Assembly (NCBI GenBank): GCA_951799425.1
Contig: OX637405.1
Coordinates: 24,565,371 to 24,629,370 of the forward strand
Source: Ilex aquifolium
Lineage: Eukaryota > Streptophyta > Magnoliopsida > Aquifoliales > Aquifoliaceae
DNA: 64,000 bases
Direction: 5' to 3'
Of this stretch, positions 34,041 to 46,885 are shown piece after piece. Below the pieces are notes generated by a model. It had not been told where the DNA came from and made no database searches. It was given only the letters and a program-made list of their open reading frames with translations. The position numbers and the translations under genes are program-made. Each line of letters starts with the position of its first letter. Positions within the stretch are counted from its first letter, which is position 1.

Positions 34041-34161
34041 CCAGGGCCAGAAAATCACATCTTACCTCATGGACCCTAAGTTTCTTCCATTATGTTTCTT
34101 TTGTAGGATATGGATTTACACATTTTACCTCCAAGGGATCATACAAGTCTTTACAGCTTAA

Positions 34162-34863
34162 GAGATCTTCCATCCGAGGTCTCCAAAGTGTATAATTGGA
34201 GGCAGTGAGTTTGATCATTGCTCCCGAGTCCCCGACGTTGATTCCTCCATGGACATTTTGTATATTTAGGCTCTAAATGTCTCGATCAAAAATTTTTGGG
34301 GCTGAATTTCGCAAAACGAAGTGCACCGTTGCGTTCAGAATGATTGAAATAGCTGGAAAAGAGTCTTGATTTACCAAAAACGAAGCTAAAATGAGCTTAG
34401 AACTGTCGAAATGTTTTTGGTAAACCTAACGGAATATTTCGTTAAACTTGATGGAATATGCTGACGGTGACAGAATATTCTCTGGATGGAATATTCTTTG
34501 AAAATATTCTCTAGATGGAATATTCTTATATTCTTTGATTGAGATAGAATACTCCTTGGGAATATTCCGTTGTCTTCAACCTTCCTCCGTTCACCGGTCT
34601 GACAAACTTTTCCCGCGAACTCTGACAGCAACTCCGGCCGCCAGCAAACTTTCCAGCAAAATTCCGACAAGGACCGTGAGAGAGTGTATGACGTTGGATT
34701 GATGCGAGACCAATGGGCTTCGACTCGTTTAGACGAGAGGAATCCAATGGTGCGGTCAGAATTTGATTTCAAGTTCATTTAGAACCCGTACGAACCAAAA
34801 TAGTGAGTGGAAAAAAAATTCCGATGACCCAACCAAAGCTCTCATACTACTTGTTGGTGACCC
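34162..34863 (-). repeat. Copia 5' leader, copy nearest the LTR
   Basis: This is the second copy of the leader including the gag start region; it ends at PBS-like GCTCTCATACTA and the true LTR at 34852. It carries a few differences from 33317-34040, such as an extra CCGAGTC and loss of a short segment near 34610. Its gag start is out of the main reading, so it contributes no protein. Confidence 0.8.
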
Positions 34864-35198
34864 CGAGCCAGAAAATCACATCTCAAATAATATAAACAAA
34901 TAGGAATTCTTTATTTCTCTCTCAATAAATAAATACAAGAATTTTTCACAAGAAAACTCTCAAGACCTCTCCAGGATCTCTCTCTTTTTGTTTCTTCCTC
35001 ACCATTTTTTGGAATGAATTTTGGCTTTCATTAAGCTCTCTATTTATAGGGACTTTCTAGCCAAAAAAAAGGGAGGGCGCCCAAAAATTCTGGCCGGCAA
35101 AATTTCCGGCTACGATTTTTCCCGCGACAATTTGGGATGAGGCTTGTGGATCCTTCATTACTGTCGTAGTTCCATAGGTGAGTAATGAACACCCAACA
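34852..35198 (-). mobile_element. Copia 5' LTR
   Basis: The minus strand begins TGTTGGGTGTTC and ends GGGGTCACCAACA, giving a 347-bp LTR with TG...CA ends next to the PBS-like site. A TATA box TCCCTATAAATAGAG lies at about 35036-35050. It belongs to the gag-integrase fragment at 31858-33404. The 3' LTR is missing with the rest of pol, so no TSD can be tested. Confidence 0.7.
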
Positions 35199-36714
35199 CG
35201 GATTCACCAAGGATGGTTCTACTCTCTCCGCAATTTGCTCAACTCTGTCCATATGATTTCTCTGTTGATTTTTTTTTTTTCTGTTTTTTGTTTTTTAACT
35301 CTTTTTTTTCCTTTTTTTTTTTCCCTTGATATTTCAAGAGATCGACAATAGGAAAAGGTGATGTTAAGAAATTACACTGAAGAAAAAAAGTTTTGCTATG
35401 AAATTACAGTGAAACAACAACTAAGTGTTAGTGCATTTACGAGAGACAGACGAAGAAACAGAAACTCTTATAGGCTTGAATGTGCCTAGAATATATATAG
35501 TTGAAGCAGGAGCATACCATATAGGAAGAGACAACTTCAATGTTTCTCCGGCAGATGTATCAAGCAGAGGTGAGATATTGAGTAGTCAGCTACTTGATCG
35601 GGTTGCTCTATAGTGCCTGGAAGTTGCTGTTAAGTGTTAAGCCAAACAAATTCCAATTGCATCAGACAACACAAGTTTTGAATCAAAAGAAGAAAGAAAC
35701 TAAAGGAACGCCAATAATTCAAAGGATGAAAAAGTAGACAAAGCCCACTTTGTCCGACATTTTAAGTCAATAGCATTTAATATGGGTATTGTAATTACTT
35801 GTGCCAATTAATATTGCTTTTTTGTTGAATTAAGCAAAAAAAATTGATAAGAAGACAATAGCAATGAAACACTTACGATCCAGCATGTGATCTCTTGGGG
35901 ACATTTCCCTCATAAAGTGGTTTCCAGGGGCACCTTTAATCTATGAGTTTGTAGTAATTGGTATCAAAACAAGCCACCATAATGAGTATGGGATGAAACG
36001 TAACATGAGTTACAACTCTTTGTGATCGAGTCACACAAAGGACAAGTTATATAGACTAGATTAAAATGTCTTGATGTTATGAATAAGCACGGTCTAAGTC
36101 ATTGAATACTAATAAATGAGTAAAACAACCAAAGAAAAATAAGTATTAGTGAATCAATGTCGATAAAATAAGCCATGACAAAACGTCGGCCACAGAAACG
36201 TCAATTTTTAAGGACAAATTATACCCATGGATTCATATCAAATACCAACCATTTTGCATAAATTGATGATTAAATCTAGTGATAGGGATTTGGATCTATA
36301 CACTTTAAATTTCTTCAACGGTAGGTCACCCTTGATGAATTTAAGTATGGGATCTAATATACGATAATCTACCATTATAAAAATTTTAAAATTTAACTTG
36401 ATCAGCCTTATAGAGGGCATGATTGTTTCACATGAGATTAAAACAGACGGCCAAACACAATCAAAAGATATGGTGGCATCTGATCAGGACTGCAATTGAT
36501 GAGACACATGCTGCATGGGACCAAAGAATATGACTTTGCAAACATTGGGTTAGTGGTGGTAGTTCTGGCCACATGTGCAGTGGGTGGTGGCAATAATTGT
36601 GTCGGCTATGGTGGTAGTGGTGGGACAGAATGGTGATAAATATAAAAATAAAAAATGTTATCTAAATTGTTTTTAAGGAAATATAAGTTTGTTTTTTCTT
36701 GTACTTTTGGAGTG
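35199..36714. other. Intergenic, no gene recognised
   Basis: It has T-rich runs at 35270-35330 and mixed AT-rich sequence. Frames up to 62 codons show no family features. A GGTGGT-rich patch at about 36550-36635 resembles, in reverse, the CCACCA tracts farther right. Confidence 0.5.
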
Positions 36715-37463
36715 GTAAAATTACTTTTAAAATTTAATAGTGGTAGTGTTGATTTGATAAAATTTAATGTTAATTGAATAAATTTAAATGTTGTTTTAAT
36801 GAAATTGAATGTTTATTTGGTGTTAAATTAAATAATTGAAATTAATTTGATAAGGTTAAATGTTAAATTAATAGAATTTAATATTTTAATTTTAATTTAA
36901 TAAAATTAAATATCAATTTGGTGTTGATTTGATGAAATTAAAAAATAATTTAATGTTAAATTAAAGAAATAATATTAATTTGATGAAATAAAATATTAAA
37001 TTAATATAACTAAATGCTAATTTAATAAAATTAAATATCAATCTGTGTTGATTTGATAAGATGGAATGTTAATTAAGTTTAAATTAAATAAATGACATTA
37101 ATTTGATAAAATTAAATATTAAATTGATGAATGTAAAAGTTAATTTAATAGAACTAAAAATGAGTGCATTGAAATTTTAGAACTAGGAGGGAGTATTGTT
37201 AAAGATACATCTATTTATAGGGGATATCGTTGAAGTTATGTCTATTTATAGGGGGTGTCGTTGAAATTATGTTTATTTACAAGGAGTGTGATTAAAATTT
37301 ACCCTATAAAATATTCAGGGGTATTTTTGTAAATTAATAATCGTCGTTAACACTGTAATTCGACAAACACTGACAGGGGGTGACAGTGAAGTTTCAGAAT
37401 CTGGAAGGGGTGTCATTGAATTTAAATCTAATTACAAGAGGTGTGGATGAAATTTTCCCAAAA
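36715..37463 (-). repeat. Inverted partial copy of the 37.6 kb TIR element
   Basis: The text from TTGATAAAATTTAATG to GTGTGGATGAAATTTTCCC is the reverse complement of roughly 37644-38400 with scattered differences. It includes the TTAATTTGATAAAATTAAA-type tracts and the block with CGACAAACACTGA. Together with 37644-38400 it makes an inverted repeat of about 750-bp arms around 180 bp. Confidence 0.75.
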
Positions 37464-37643
37464 ATAATAACGTTAGACTGATTAGAAAATGAGATAAAAA
37501 ATAGAGACGAAATGATATGACAATTAATACAACACGTAAATATTGAATACCAAATGAATAAGTTGGACTAAAAGGATCATTACTGGTAAATATGTATTTT
37601 CTCTTTTTTCATTCAATAAAAATATTGCACGTGTAAAATTTTA

Positions 37644-39473
37644 GAAAAAATTTTATCCACACCCCCAGTAATTAGATCTAAATTCAATTGTACTACCTCC
37701 CGATCTGAAAACTTCACTGTCACCTCCTATCAGTGTTTGTCGAGTTACGGCGTTAACGACAATTGTTAGTTTACAGAAATACCCTCTGAATATATTTTAT
37801 AAAGTAAATTTTATCCACACCCTTTATAAATAGATATAACTTCAACGATACCCTATAAATAGACATATCTTTAACAATATCCCCGCTCGATTCGAAAATT
37901 TCAATACATTCTCTTTTAGTTCTAACTTTTATGTTCATCAATTTAATATTTAATTTTATCAAATTAATATCATTTATTTAATTTAAACTAAATTAACATT
38001 CCATCTCATCAAATCAATACAAATTGATATTTAATTTTATCAAATTAGCATTTAGTTATATTAATTTAATATTTTATTTCATCAAATTAATATTATTTCT
38101 TTAATTTAACATTAAATTATTATTTACATTCATCAAATCAATACCAAATTGAAATTTAATTTTATTAAATTAAAATTTAATATATTAAATAGAATATCAA
38201 ATTTCATTAATTTAGCATTTAACCTTATCAACTTAATTTCAGTTATTTAATTTAACACCAAATGAACATTCAATTCATCAAAGCAACATTTAAATTTATT
38301 TAATTAATTTCAAATTAACACTGAATATAAATATCAAATTAACACCAAATTAATATTCAAATTAAAACCAAAATTTTTTCAATTATTATTAAATTTTATC
38401 AAATAATATTTAAAATTTATATATGAAGGGTGATGTGTAAAGAGTGGTCAGGTAACGTTGCGGAGAACAGACGATAGTACATGAGTTAGAAATGGATGAG
38501 ATTTTGACATAGATTTTATCGATTATAATTTTTATTATAGAAAAATTATTTTTAACTATTGAAATTGTAAAAACTCGATTATGTAACAAAATGATTGATA
38601 ATATGATTGTTAATGTTATAACAAAGTTATCATGCAATACTTTAAAATGATAAAAATTCATTTGGATAATATAATGATAAAAATTACGCTTATGTCAAAC
38701 TCCTCCTCCTCTATATCTCTACCTCCACCAACAGTTAAAAAAAACATCAATCCTGTAATAATACATCACAACATATTGACATAACAAAATGGAAGAAAAA
38801 AAAAATTAAAAAAAAAGTGCATGAATAAAATTAAAAAAATATGCATGAAAAAAATTTTAAAATCTATATGAAAAAAATTAAAAATATCTGCATGGAAAAT
38901 CTAAAAAACAAAACTACAAGAAAAAATTTTTAAAAAATTTGCATGAAAAAAATTAAAACTATCTGCATGAAAAAAAAATTGCATAAAAAAATTAAAACTA
39001 TCTACATGAAACAAAATTTAAAAAAAAAACTGCATGAAATTTTTTTTAAAAAAATCTGCATAAATTTTTTTTACAAATTTGCAAGAAAAAAATAATTTTT
39101 TTTACCAATTTATATAGTGATCGATCACTGTGGAGAACTAGTTGAAGAAGAATGGCTGGCTTCAGTTTCTTATGTCTTCCAGCAACACTAGATTATTTTT
39201 TACATTTAGTAACAACAAAGGGTATGGTATTTATAGTGGAAAAAGGATTGCTTGCATTTTAGTATATTTACATAAGGAATGATAGTTTGGACATTTTCAA
39301 AAAATTTATAGTCAAACAGTTACTTTTTGTACTAACAGAATTAAAAATTACCGTTAAGGGGGTACATTTGATTTGAAAGTATAAACCAGAAGGAGGTGCA
39401 GTGACGTTTCAGAATCGGTAGGGGGTGTCATTGAATTTAAACTTAACTAGAGGGGATGTGGATGAAATTTTTC
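37644..39473. mobile_element. Non-autonomous TIR transposon (Mutator-like?), copy 1
   Basis: It starts GAAAAAATTTTATCCACACC and ends GGATGTGGATGAAATTTTTC. Inverted terminal similarity continues for about 100 bp and includes CACCTCC and CGAT blocks. It is bounded on both sides by TAAAATTTTA (37634-37643 and 39474-39483), a possible 10-bp TSD. Because that decamer is itself palindromic, it could instead belong to the TIR. The interior is AT-rich with A-rich ATGAAAAAAATTAAAA repeats and no transposase. Confidence 0.6.
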
Positions 39474-39969
39474 TAAAATTTTATTATTTGACTTTAATTT
39501 ATTATTTTTAAGATTAATGTCACAAAAAAAAACTAAGGCAGGAAAACGAAACGCCAGACGAGAAGACCCATCACGTTTATAAGTCATCAAAAAACATGGT
39601 CCACAGCCTGACTGAAGAAAATGAAAAAAAACTAAACGACAAATCTTGGGGCTGGAAAGCAAAACGCCAGACGAGACTGACTGAAGAAAATGACTTGGGC
39701 ATGGGAACTTTTCTGCTGAAGTCCAAATACATCCAAAATAGCAATCAATGGCCACCATGTGTTCAGAAATAGGAGAGGATGGAGATGTTGTGTACAATGA
39801 ATGTATAAACTCTAATAGTCAAGCGACTCTAGAAACTAATCAAAAGATACGTGTAGATTCACGCGGAGCCACTAACTTATGCAAGTATTCACACTTAAAA
39901 ACACAAACTTTAAATTTTCTTATCATACAATAATGATACGTTTATAATCATCATTTTATTTTTCATATT

Positions 39970-39979
39970 TATATCTATA

Positions 39980-40042
<63 letters not shown>
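39970..40042. repeat. (TA)n microsatellite
   Basis: About 70 bp of TA repeats after TATCTATATC. In the duplicate copy (about 46632-46659) the same site has only a short TA run, so this is a length difference between the duplicates. Confidence 0.95.
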
Positions 40043-40044
<2 letters not shown>

Positions 40045-40276
40045 AAATACAATATAATTCAAATTTTAAAAGATAAACAAAATAATTTTTAATTTTAAAA
40101 GTTGAAATCTCTTTAAATTTTATTTAAAAATTAATTTAACGACTAATATTGAAACCCCAAATTTAATAGGAAAAATAGGTTATTAAGGGTGTGTTTGGGG
40201 TAACTTTTTAAAAGTATTTATAAACTTATAACTTCTCTCAAGTATTTAAAAAAAAAAAAAGTAGTATTTGGAATTG

Positions 40277-40790
40277 CCCCACCACCACCACCACTACCAC
40301 TACCACCACCACCCCTACTGCCCCAACACCATCACCACTACCACCACCACCACTACCACCACCACCTCCACTGTCGCCACCCCCCATTACCACCACCCCC
40401 ATCGCCCCACCATCACCAATACTATTGCCACCACCGCTGCCGTCACCCCTACCACCCCACCACCACTATCGCTGCCACCCCACCACTACCTCTTCCACAA
40501 CAACCATCACCGTCGCCGCTACCACCATTGTTGCCACCCTACCACTGCGCCACCACCACCACCACCACCACCACCACCATCCCCACTACCACTACCACCA
40601 CCCCTCACCCCAACCATTGTTGCCACCATCTTACCGCCACTGTTCCACCATCACCCCTACCACCGCCACCATCATCATTGCCACTTACGGTTGCCACCAT
40701 CACAATCGGTCGTCTTCACCTATCACAATCATCACCGTCTCCCACCACCACCACCACCACCACTCGCCTCCACTATAACCGGTACTTACA
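40277..40790. repeat. CCACCA/CCATCA low-complexity tract, copy 1
   Basis: About 510 bp of imperfect CCACCA, CACTAC and CATCAC repeats. It gives long open frames (up to 188 codons) of poly-His, Pro and Thr in all three plus-strand phases. It is bordered by ACTTTTTAAAAGT-like text on the left. Because frames are open in every phase and the sister copy differs by indels not in multiples of three, I read it as non-coding. Confidence 0.85.
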
Positions 40791-41934
40791 TTCTTTTCTC
40801 TCTTCTCTATTTTTGTAATTTATTTTGGATGTGAATACAAATATACTTATTGTTAACTGTTTTTTATTATTTCGTGCCTTTAGGCACATGAAATAACTAG
40901 TATATATATGTATATATGTATATATACAGGCTTTATAATAGTAGTTAGTAATAACAAACGAACAATAGACTTTAAAATATTAATTATTTTTCACATTAGT
41001 GCAAGATGATTATATTTAAGAATAGTGTCATAGTCAAATAACTAGTCCATTTTAGGAGTAAATTATCGACGTGGCTCATTTTGGCCTATGATGAGTCGGA
41101 ATAATATTGATGAATGAGATAAATGTGGCAAAAGTTTTTTACATTTATTAGTGCTCAAAATTTAGTGAAGAACATAGATAATGAATAGATGAATGAAAAG
41201 GTAAACATAGTGATATAGTTGGACATGACGTCTATTGAGGAGTGTTGAAACTCAAAGAGGTCTTGAAGATTGTGTTACTCCTAGAATAGATGAAAATCAC
41301 TATCTTTTGTTTGCTCCTCTTAAAGACAAGCATGTTTGAGTTAATTAGTTAAAGTAGATTGCTGAACACTTTCTATTGACGGGCTGCCAAAAATTCATAA
41401 GAATATATTATTATATTTTTGTGTTTTTTCAAGATTAATATAAGTAATAAAAAAAATACACATCTGCTGACATTTAGAATTTAGAATATAGTTTTGATAA
41501 GAAACAAATATCTATTAATCAAACACAATGTACAAAACAGATTTTTATTTATTGTTTTAACTATTTTGAGCTATAATTTTGGTTTTTCATAGTGGGTTAG
41601 TAGATTATGAAACTTTACAATTTATGTCATGTCCAATATTTTGAGTCAGTGTTTACGGCAAGTAATGATGATTGGGGTGATGGTGTCAATGAAAAATGTT
41701 CTTTTCCTTTCGGCTCTTAGTTGATGTGAAAGAACGAAAAGGGTTGCAAAGGGTTATTGTCATTCATGTACCAGAGAGAGTGAGACCAAGCTCAATGGGA
41801 ACATTTCACCTACCAATTGTAGATTGGTATTTGATTAATACAATCCAATCATCCCAGCCTACCTTTTGACTTGAAAAAAAAAAGAGAAAAAAAAAAATTA
41901 TAGTTTTCACTAAATGTAAGTCATGATATTGTTG

Positions 41935-42268
41935 TCCACTCGTACACTATTTATCAGCGCGGTAGAAACATGGTTCAAGGTCGCGGTATCGGTCATCAAC
42001 TCGAAGAGTATCATCGGTCAATGCGTCGTGGCGCGGTATCGGGCGATACGATTTAAAAGAAAATGTTGAACATGACGAGAAATTCAGATCATATCACGGC
42101 GTCGGAAAACCGTATCGGCCAATTCGGTGACGATATTTCAACTACTCGGAATTGACTCGGATACAACTCGGATGACTTGGCCGATTTATGCAAGACTCGG
42201 GGTTTATACGTATCGTGTAACGGTATCGTCTCCGAAGGTGCCGAGACAGATACGACTCGGCCAACTCT
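41935..42268. repeat. CGGTATCG-rich repeat between the duplicates
   Basis: About 330 bp of distinctly GC-richer sequence with repeated GGTATCG, GATACGA and ACTCGG words (for example GCGCGGTATCG twice). It sits exactly between the two copies of the segmental duplication. It is probably an inserted repeat fragment; no TIR or TSD was identified and the family is unknown to me. Confidence 0.55.
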
Positions 42269-42376
42269 GTAAATATTGAATACCAAATGAATAAGTTGGA
42301 CTAAGAGGATCATTACTGGTAAATATGTATTTTCTCTTTTTTCATTCAATAAAAATATTGCACGTGTAAAATTTTA

Positions 42377-44140
42377 GAAAAAATTTCATCCACACCTCCT
42401 GTAATTAGATCTAAATTCAATTGTACTACCTCCCGATTTGAAAACTTCATTGTCACCTCTTATCAGTGTTTGTCGAGTTACGGCGTTAACGACAATTGTT
42501 AATTTACAGAAATACCCTCTGAATATATTTTATACAGTAAATTTTATCCACACCCTTTGTAAATAGATATAACTTCAACGATACCCTATAAATAGACATA
42601 TCTTTAACAATATCCCCGCTCGATTCGAAAATTTCAATACATTCTCTTTTAGTTCTATTATATTAACATTTAGGTTCATCAATTTAATATTTAATTTTAT
42701 CAAATTAATATCATTTATTTAATTTAAACTAAATTAACATTCCATCTCATCAAATCAATACAAATTGATATTTAATTTTATCAAATTAGCATTTAGTTAT
42801 ATTAATTTAATATTTTATTTCATCAAATTAATATTATTTCTTTAATTTAACATTAAATTATTATTTACATTCATCAAATCAATACCAAATTGAAATTTAA
42901 TTTTATTGAATTAAAATTTAATATATTAAATAAAATATCAAATTTCATTAATTTAACATTTAACTTTATCAAATTAATGTTAGTTATTTAATTTAACACC
43001 AAATGAACATTCAATTCATCAAAGCAACATTTAAATTTATTTAATTAATATTAAATTTTATCAAATCAACGCTGAATATAAATATCAAATTAACACCAAA
43101 TTAATATTCAAATTAAAACCAAAATTTGTTCAATTATTATTAAATTTTATCAAATAATATTTAAAATTTATATATGATGGGTGATGTGCAAAGAGTGGTC
43201 AGGTAACGTTGCGGAGAACAGACGATAGTACATGAGTTAGAAATGGATGAGATTTTGACATAGACTTTGTCGATTGTAATTTTTATTATAGAAAAATTAT
43301 TTTTAACTATTGGAATTGTAAAAACTCGATTATGTAACCAAATGATTGATAATATGATTGCTAATATTATAACAAAGTTATCATGCAATACTTTAAAATG
43401 ATAAAAATTCATTGGGATAATGTAATGATAGAAATTACGCTTATGTCAAACTCCTCCTCCTCTATATCTCTACCTCCACCAACTGTTAAAGAAAACATCA
43501 ATCCTGTAATAATACATCACAACATATTGACATAACAAAATGGAAGAACAAAAAAATTAAAAAAATTTGCATGAAAAAAATTTTCAAATCTATATGAAAA
43601 AAATTAAAAAGAAAAAAATTTAAAAAAATTTGCATGAAAAAAATTAAAACTATCTGCATGAAAAACAAATTGCATAAAAAAATTAAAAATGTCTACATGA
43701 AACAAAATTTAAAAAAAAAATCTGCATAAAAAATATTTACAAATTTGCAAGAAAAAAATATTTTTTTTTACCAATTTAGATAGTGATCGATCACTGTGGA
43801 GAACGAGTTGAAGAAGAATGGCTGGCTTCAGTCTCCTATGTCTTTCAGCAACACCAGATTATTTTTTACATTTAGTAACAACAAAGGGTATGGTATTTAT
43901 AGTGGGAAAAGGATTGCGTGCATTTTAGTATATTTACATAAGGAATGATAGTTTGGACATTTTCAAAAAATTTATAGTTAAACAGTTACTTTTTGTACTG
44001 ACAGAGTTAAAAATTATCGTTAAAGGGGTGCATTTGATTTGAAAGTATAAATCAGAAGGATGTGCAGTGGAGTTTCAGAATCGATAAGGGGTGTCATTGA
44101 ATTTAAACTTAACTAGTGGGGGTGTGGATGAAATTTTTTC
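42377..44140. mobile_element. Non-autonomous TIR transposon, copy 2
   Basis: This is the duplicate of 37644-39473, starting GAAAAAATTTCATCC and ending GTGGATGAAATTTTTTC. It is slightly shorter through loss of part of the A-rich ATGAAAAAAATTAAAA repeats. TAAAATTTTA precedes it; the right copy is AAAATTTTA, with the first base lost. Confidence 0.6.
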
Positions 44141-44214
44141 AAAATTTTATTATTCTACTTTAATTTATTATTTTTAAGATTAATGTCACCAAAAAAAAAC
44201 TAAAGGACAAATCT

Positions 44215-46179
44215 GGAATCTATGACCAAAGTACGGCTGTTTTGAAACTTAATTACCAAAATGCTATTATTTTGAACTTATTTACCCATCTACGGTAGTT
44301 TTTAAAAGCGGAATCAGCAAATCCGACTTTTAAGAAAAGCGGAATTATTAATTACGTCTTCACTTAAAGGCGGAATCAACAAATCCGTTTTCTTCTGAAA
44401 GCGTATTTATCAAAACCGTTTTTAGAACAAAAATCTGTGTTTACCATTCTAAAGAAAGCGGATGTGTTAAACCCGCTTTCATTAAAAGATAGATATAATA
44501 AAACCGCTTTCATCAGAAAGCGGACTTGTTGATACCGCTTTCATTAGAACTTTGACTGTATTTAGCTTTCCTTTATGGTGGATTGCTTCGATCCCATGAA
44601 AATCGAGCAAACTGCCATTTCCGCCTTTTTTGAAATTTATAGATTTCTACTTTTCTGGCCACAATTTTTTCACTTTCACACCCTTCGATACAATAAAGTC
44701 CACAAAAAGAAACATAAAATATAAATAAATGAGGGAGAATTTGATCCTTTGCTTTGGAAATGAATTTGTACGTAATTTGTCGTTAGATTTTAAATTTGTA
44801 TTAAATATTAGTTAATTTTAATTTTTATTGTATTAGATATTTTGCTATAATTCAACTTGTTTATTATAATAGCTTAAACCAAGCTTGGATTGACACACAA
44901 ACTCCATAAACCAAGAACCTAAAATTAAAATTTTCTTCTCTCTCAACTAAACCACCACTCACATGTCCCTAGAAGCTAAAAAAAATTAATATACTAACAA
45001 GATCAAGAAAAGATTTGTACAATGCATCATAAGAAATAGAAAAATATATGCATGTTCTTTAACGCAATATATGTTAAGGGAGTTTGTGAGGTCAAAATTC
45101 GATTATTCATGTTTGACTCATTTAATTAATTGTCAAATGTTCTAAAATTAATTCGACTGGATTATTATCGTGCCATATTCGAGTTAAAAGGTATCTGAAC
45201 GATTAATTTCGTGTTGGATTCGTATCGTGTTAAATCATAACTGTTAATTTTTTTTCGACAGAACTTATGGTCAAGCATCAATATTCATAATTTCATTTAA
45301 AATATTGCGTCAAAATGACCTATATACACTTCTAAAAATAATTGTTTGTTGCTTTTTAATAGAAAACGATATTTCTATTAGTTTTTTTGTGTAATGTTTA
45401 ACTAAAATACGAAAGTCATAAAAAAAGTTCTTCTTAGGATCGTCTTGATGTGTCAGTATACCAACAACTAAATTTCGGATAAACTATATAAAAAAATCTT
45501 GTTTGAATGTCAGCAAAACAAAAAAAAAAAAATGTCAGCAAAACAAAAAAAGAAAGATAAGTCTTTACTCAAATATTTTTTACATTTTATGTTTTTTTTT
45601 GTCTTTACTGAAAGATAAGTCTCCCTCATTTATATTGCGTTAAAGAACTCAAAGATAAGTCTCCCTCATTTATTTATATTTTATGTTTTTTTTTGGACTT
45701 TAGTGTATCAAAGGGTGTGAAAGTGAAAAAACTGTAGCCGGAAAAGTAGAAATCCATAAATTTCAAAAAGTCGGCGATGGCAGTCTGCTCGATTTTCCTG
45801 GGATGGAAGCAATCCACCATAAAGAAAAGCCAAATACAGTCAAAATTATGATGAAAGCGGTTTCAAGAACTCCGCTTTCTGATGAAAGCAGTTTTATTAT
45901 ATTCGCCTTCTAATAAAAGCGGATTTAACACATCTGCTTTCTTTGGAATGATAAACACAAATTTTCACCTTAAAAGCGGTTTTGATAAATACGCTTTGAG
46001 AAGAAAACGGATTTCTTGATTTTGCCTTTAAGTGTAGACGTACTTAGTAATTCCGCTTTTCTTAAAAGTCGGATTTGCTAATTCCGCCTTTAAAAACTGC
46101 TGTAGATTGGTAAATAAGTTCAAAACAGCTGCATTTTAGTAATTAAGTTTCAAAACAGACGTATTTTGGTAATAGATTC
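44215..46179. mobile_element. Mutator-like non-autonomous transposon with about 530-bp TIRs
   Basis: A perfect 9-bp TSD, GACAAATCT, lies at 44206-44214 and 46180-46188. The terminal text GGAATCTATGACCAAAGTAC is mirrored at the right end (reverse complement GAATCTATTACCAAAATAC). Inverted similarity extends about 530 bp inwards (44215-44745 against 45648-46179). The TIRs hold many AAAGCGG/CCGCTTT words that pair as small hairpins. The central 0.9 kb is AT-rich with no transposase. Long TIRs plus a 9-bp TSD are the Mutator-superfamily pattern. Copy 1 lacks it. Confidence 0.9.
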
Positions 46180-46885
46180 GACAAATCTAGGGGCAGGAAA
46201 GTGAAACGCCAGACGAGAAGACCCATCACGTTTATAAGTCATCAAAAAGCATGGTCCATAGCCTGACTGAAGAAAATGAAAAAAAACTAAATGACAAATC
46301 CTGGGGCTGGAAAGCAAAACGCCAGATGAGACTGACTCAAGAAAATGACTTGGGCATGGGAACTTTTCTGCAGAAGTCCGTATACATCCAAAATAGGAAT
46401 CGATGGCCACCATGTGTTCAGAAATAGGAGAGGATGGAGATGTTTTGTACAATGAAATGTATAAACTCTAATAGTCAAGCGACTCTGGAAACTAATCAAA
46501 AGATACATGTACAGTTTGATTCACGCGGAGCCACTAACTTATGCAAGTATGGATACTTAAAAACACAAACTTTTAATTTTCTTATCATACAATAATGATA
46601 CGTTTATAATCGTCATTTTATTTTTCATATTTATATCTATATCTATATATATAATAAAATACAATATAATTCAAATTTTAAAAGATAAATAAAATAATTT
46701 TTAATTTTCGCGGTTGAAATCTCTTTAAATTTTTTTAAAAAATTAATTTAACGACTAATATTGAAACCCCAAATTTAATAGGAAAAATAGGCAATTAAGG
46801 GTGTGTTTGAGGTAACTTTTTAAAAGTATTTCTAAAACTTATAACTTCTCTTAAGTATTTTAAAAAAAAAAGTAGTATTTGGAAC

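Larger units (their letters stand above)
37536..41885 (+). repeat. Segmental duplication, copy 1 (4.35 kb)
   Basis: From GTAAATATTGAATACC to TACCTTTTGACTTG the segment is repeated colinearly at 42269-49563. It holds a TIR element, a TA microsatellite, a CCACCA tract and about 1 kb of AT-rich sequence. It lacks the three insertions found in copy 2 and therefore serves as the empty-site reference. Confidence 0.9.

Noticed and set aside
36550-36635. GGTGGT-rich patch as a third, inverted copy of the CCACCA tract
   Set aside because: The distance to the inverted TIR fragment does not match the arrangement in copy 1, so common origin is not supported.
40268-40834. 188-codon His/Pro/Thr-rich frame and similar frames at 46879-47538
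   Set aside because: These are products of the CCACCA low-complexity tract, which is open in all phases. The two copies differ by indels that would change frame, so coding is unlikely.
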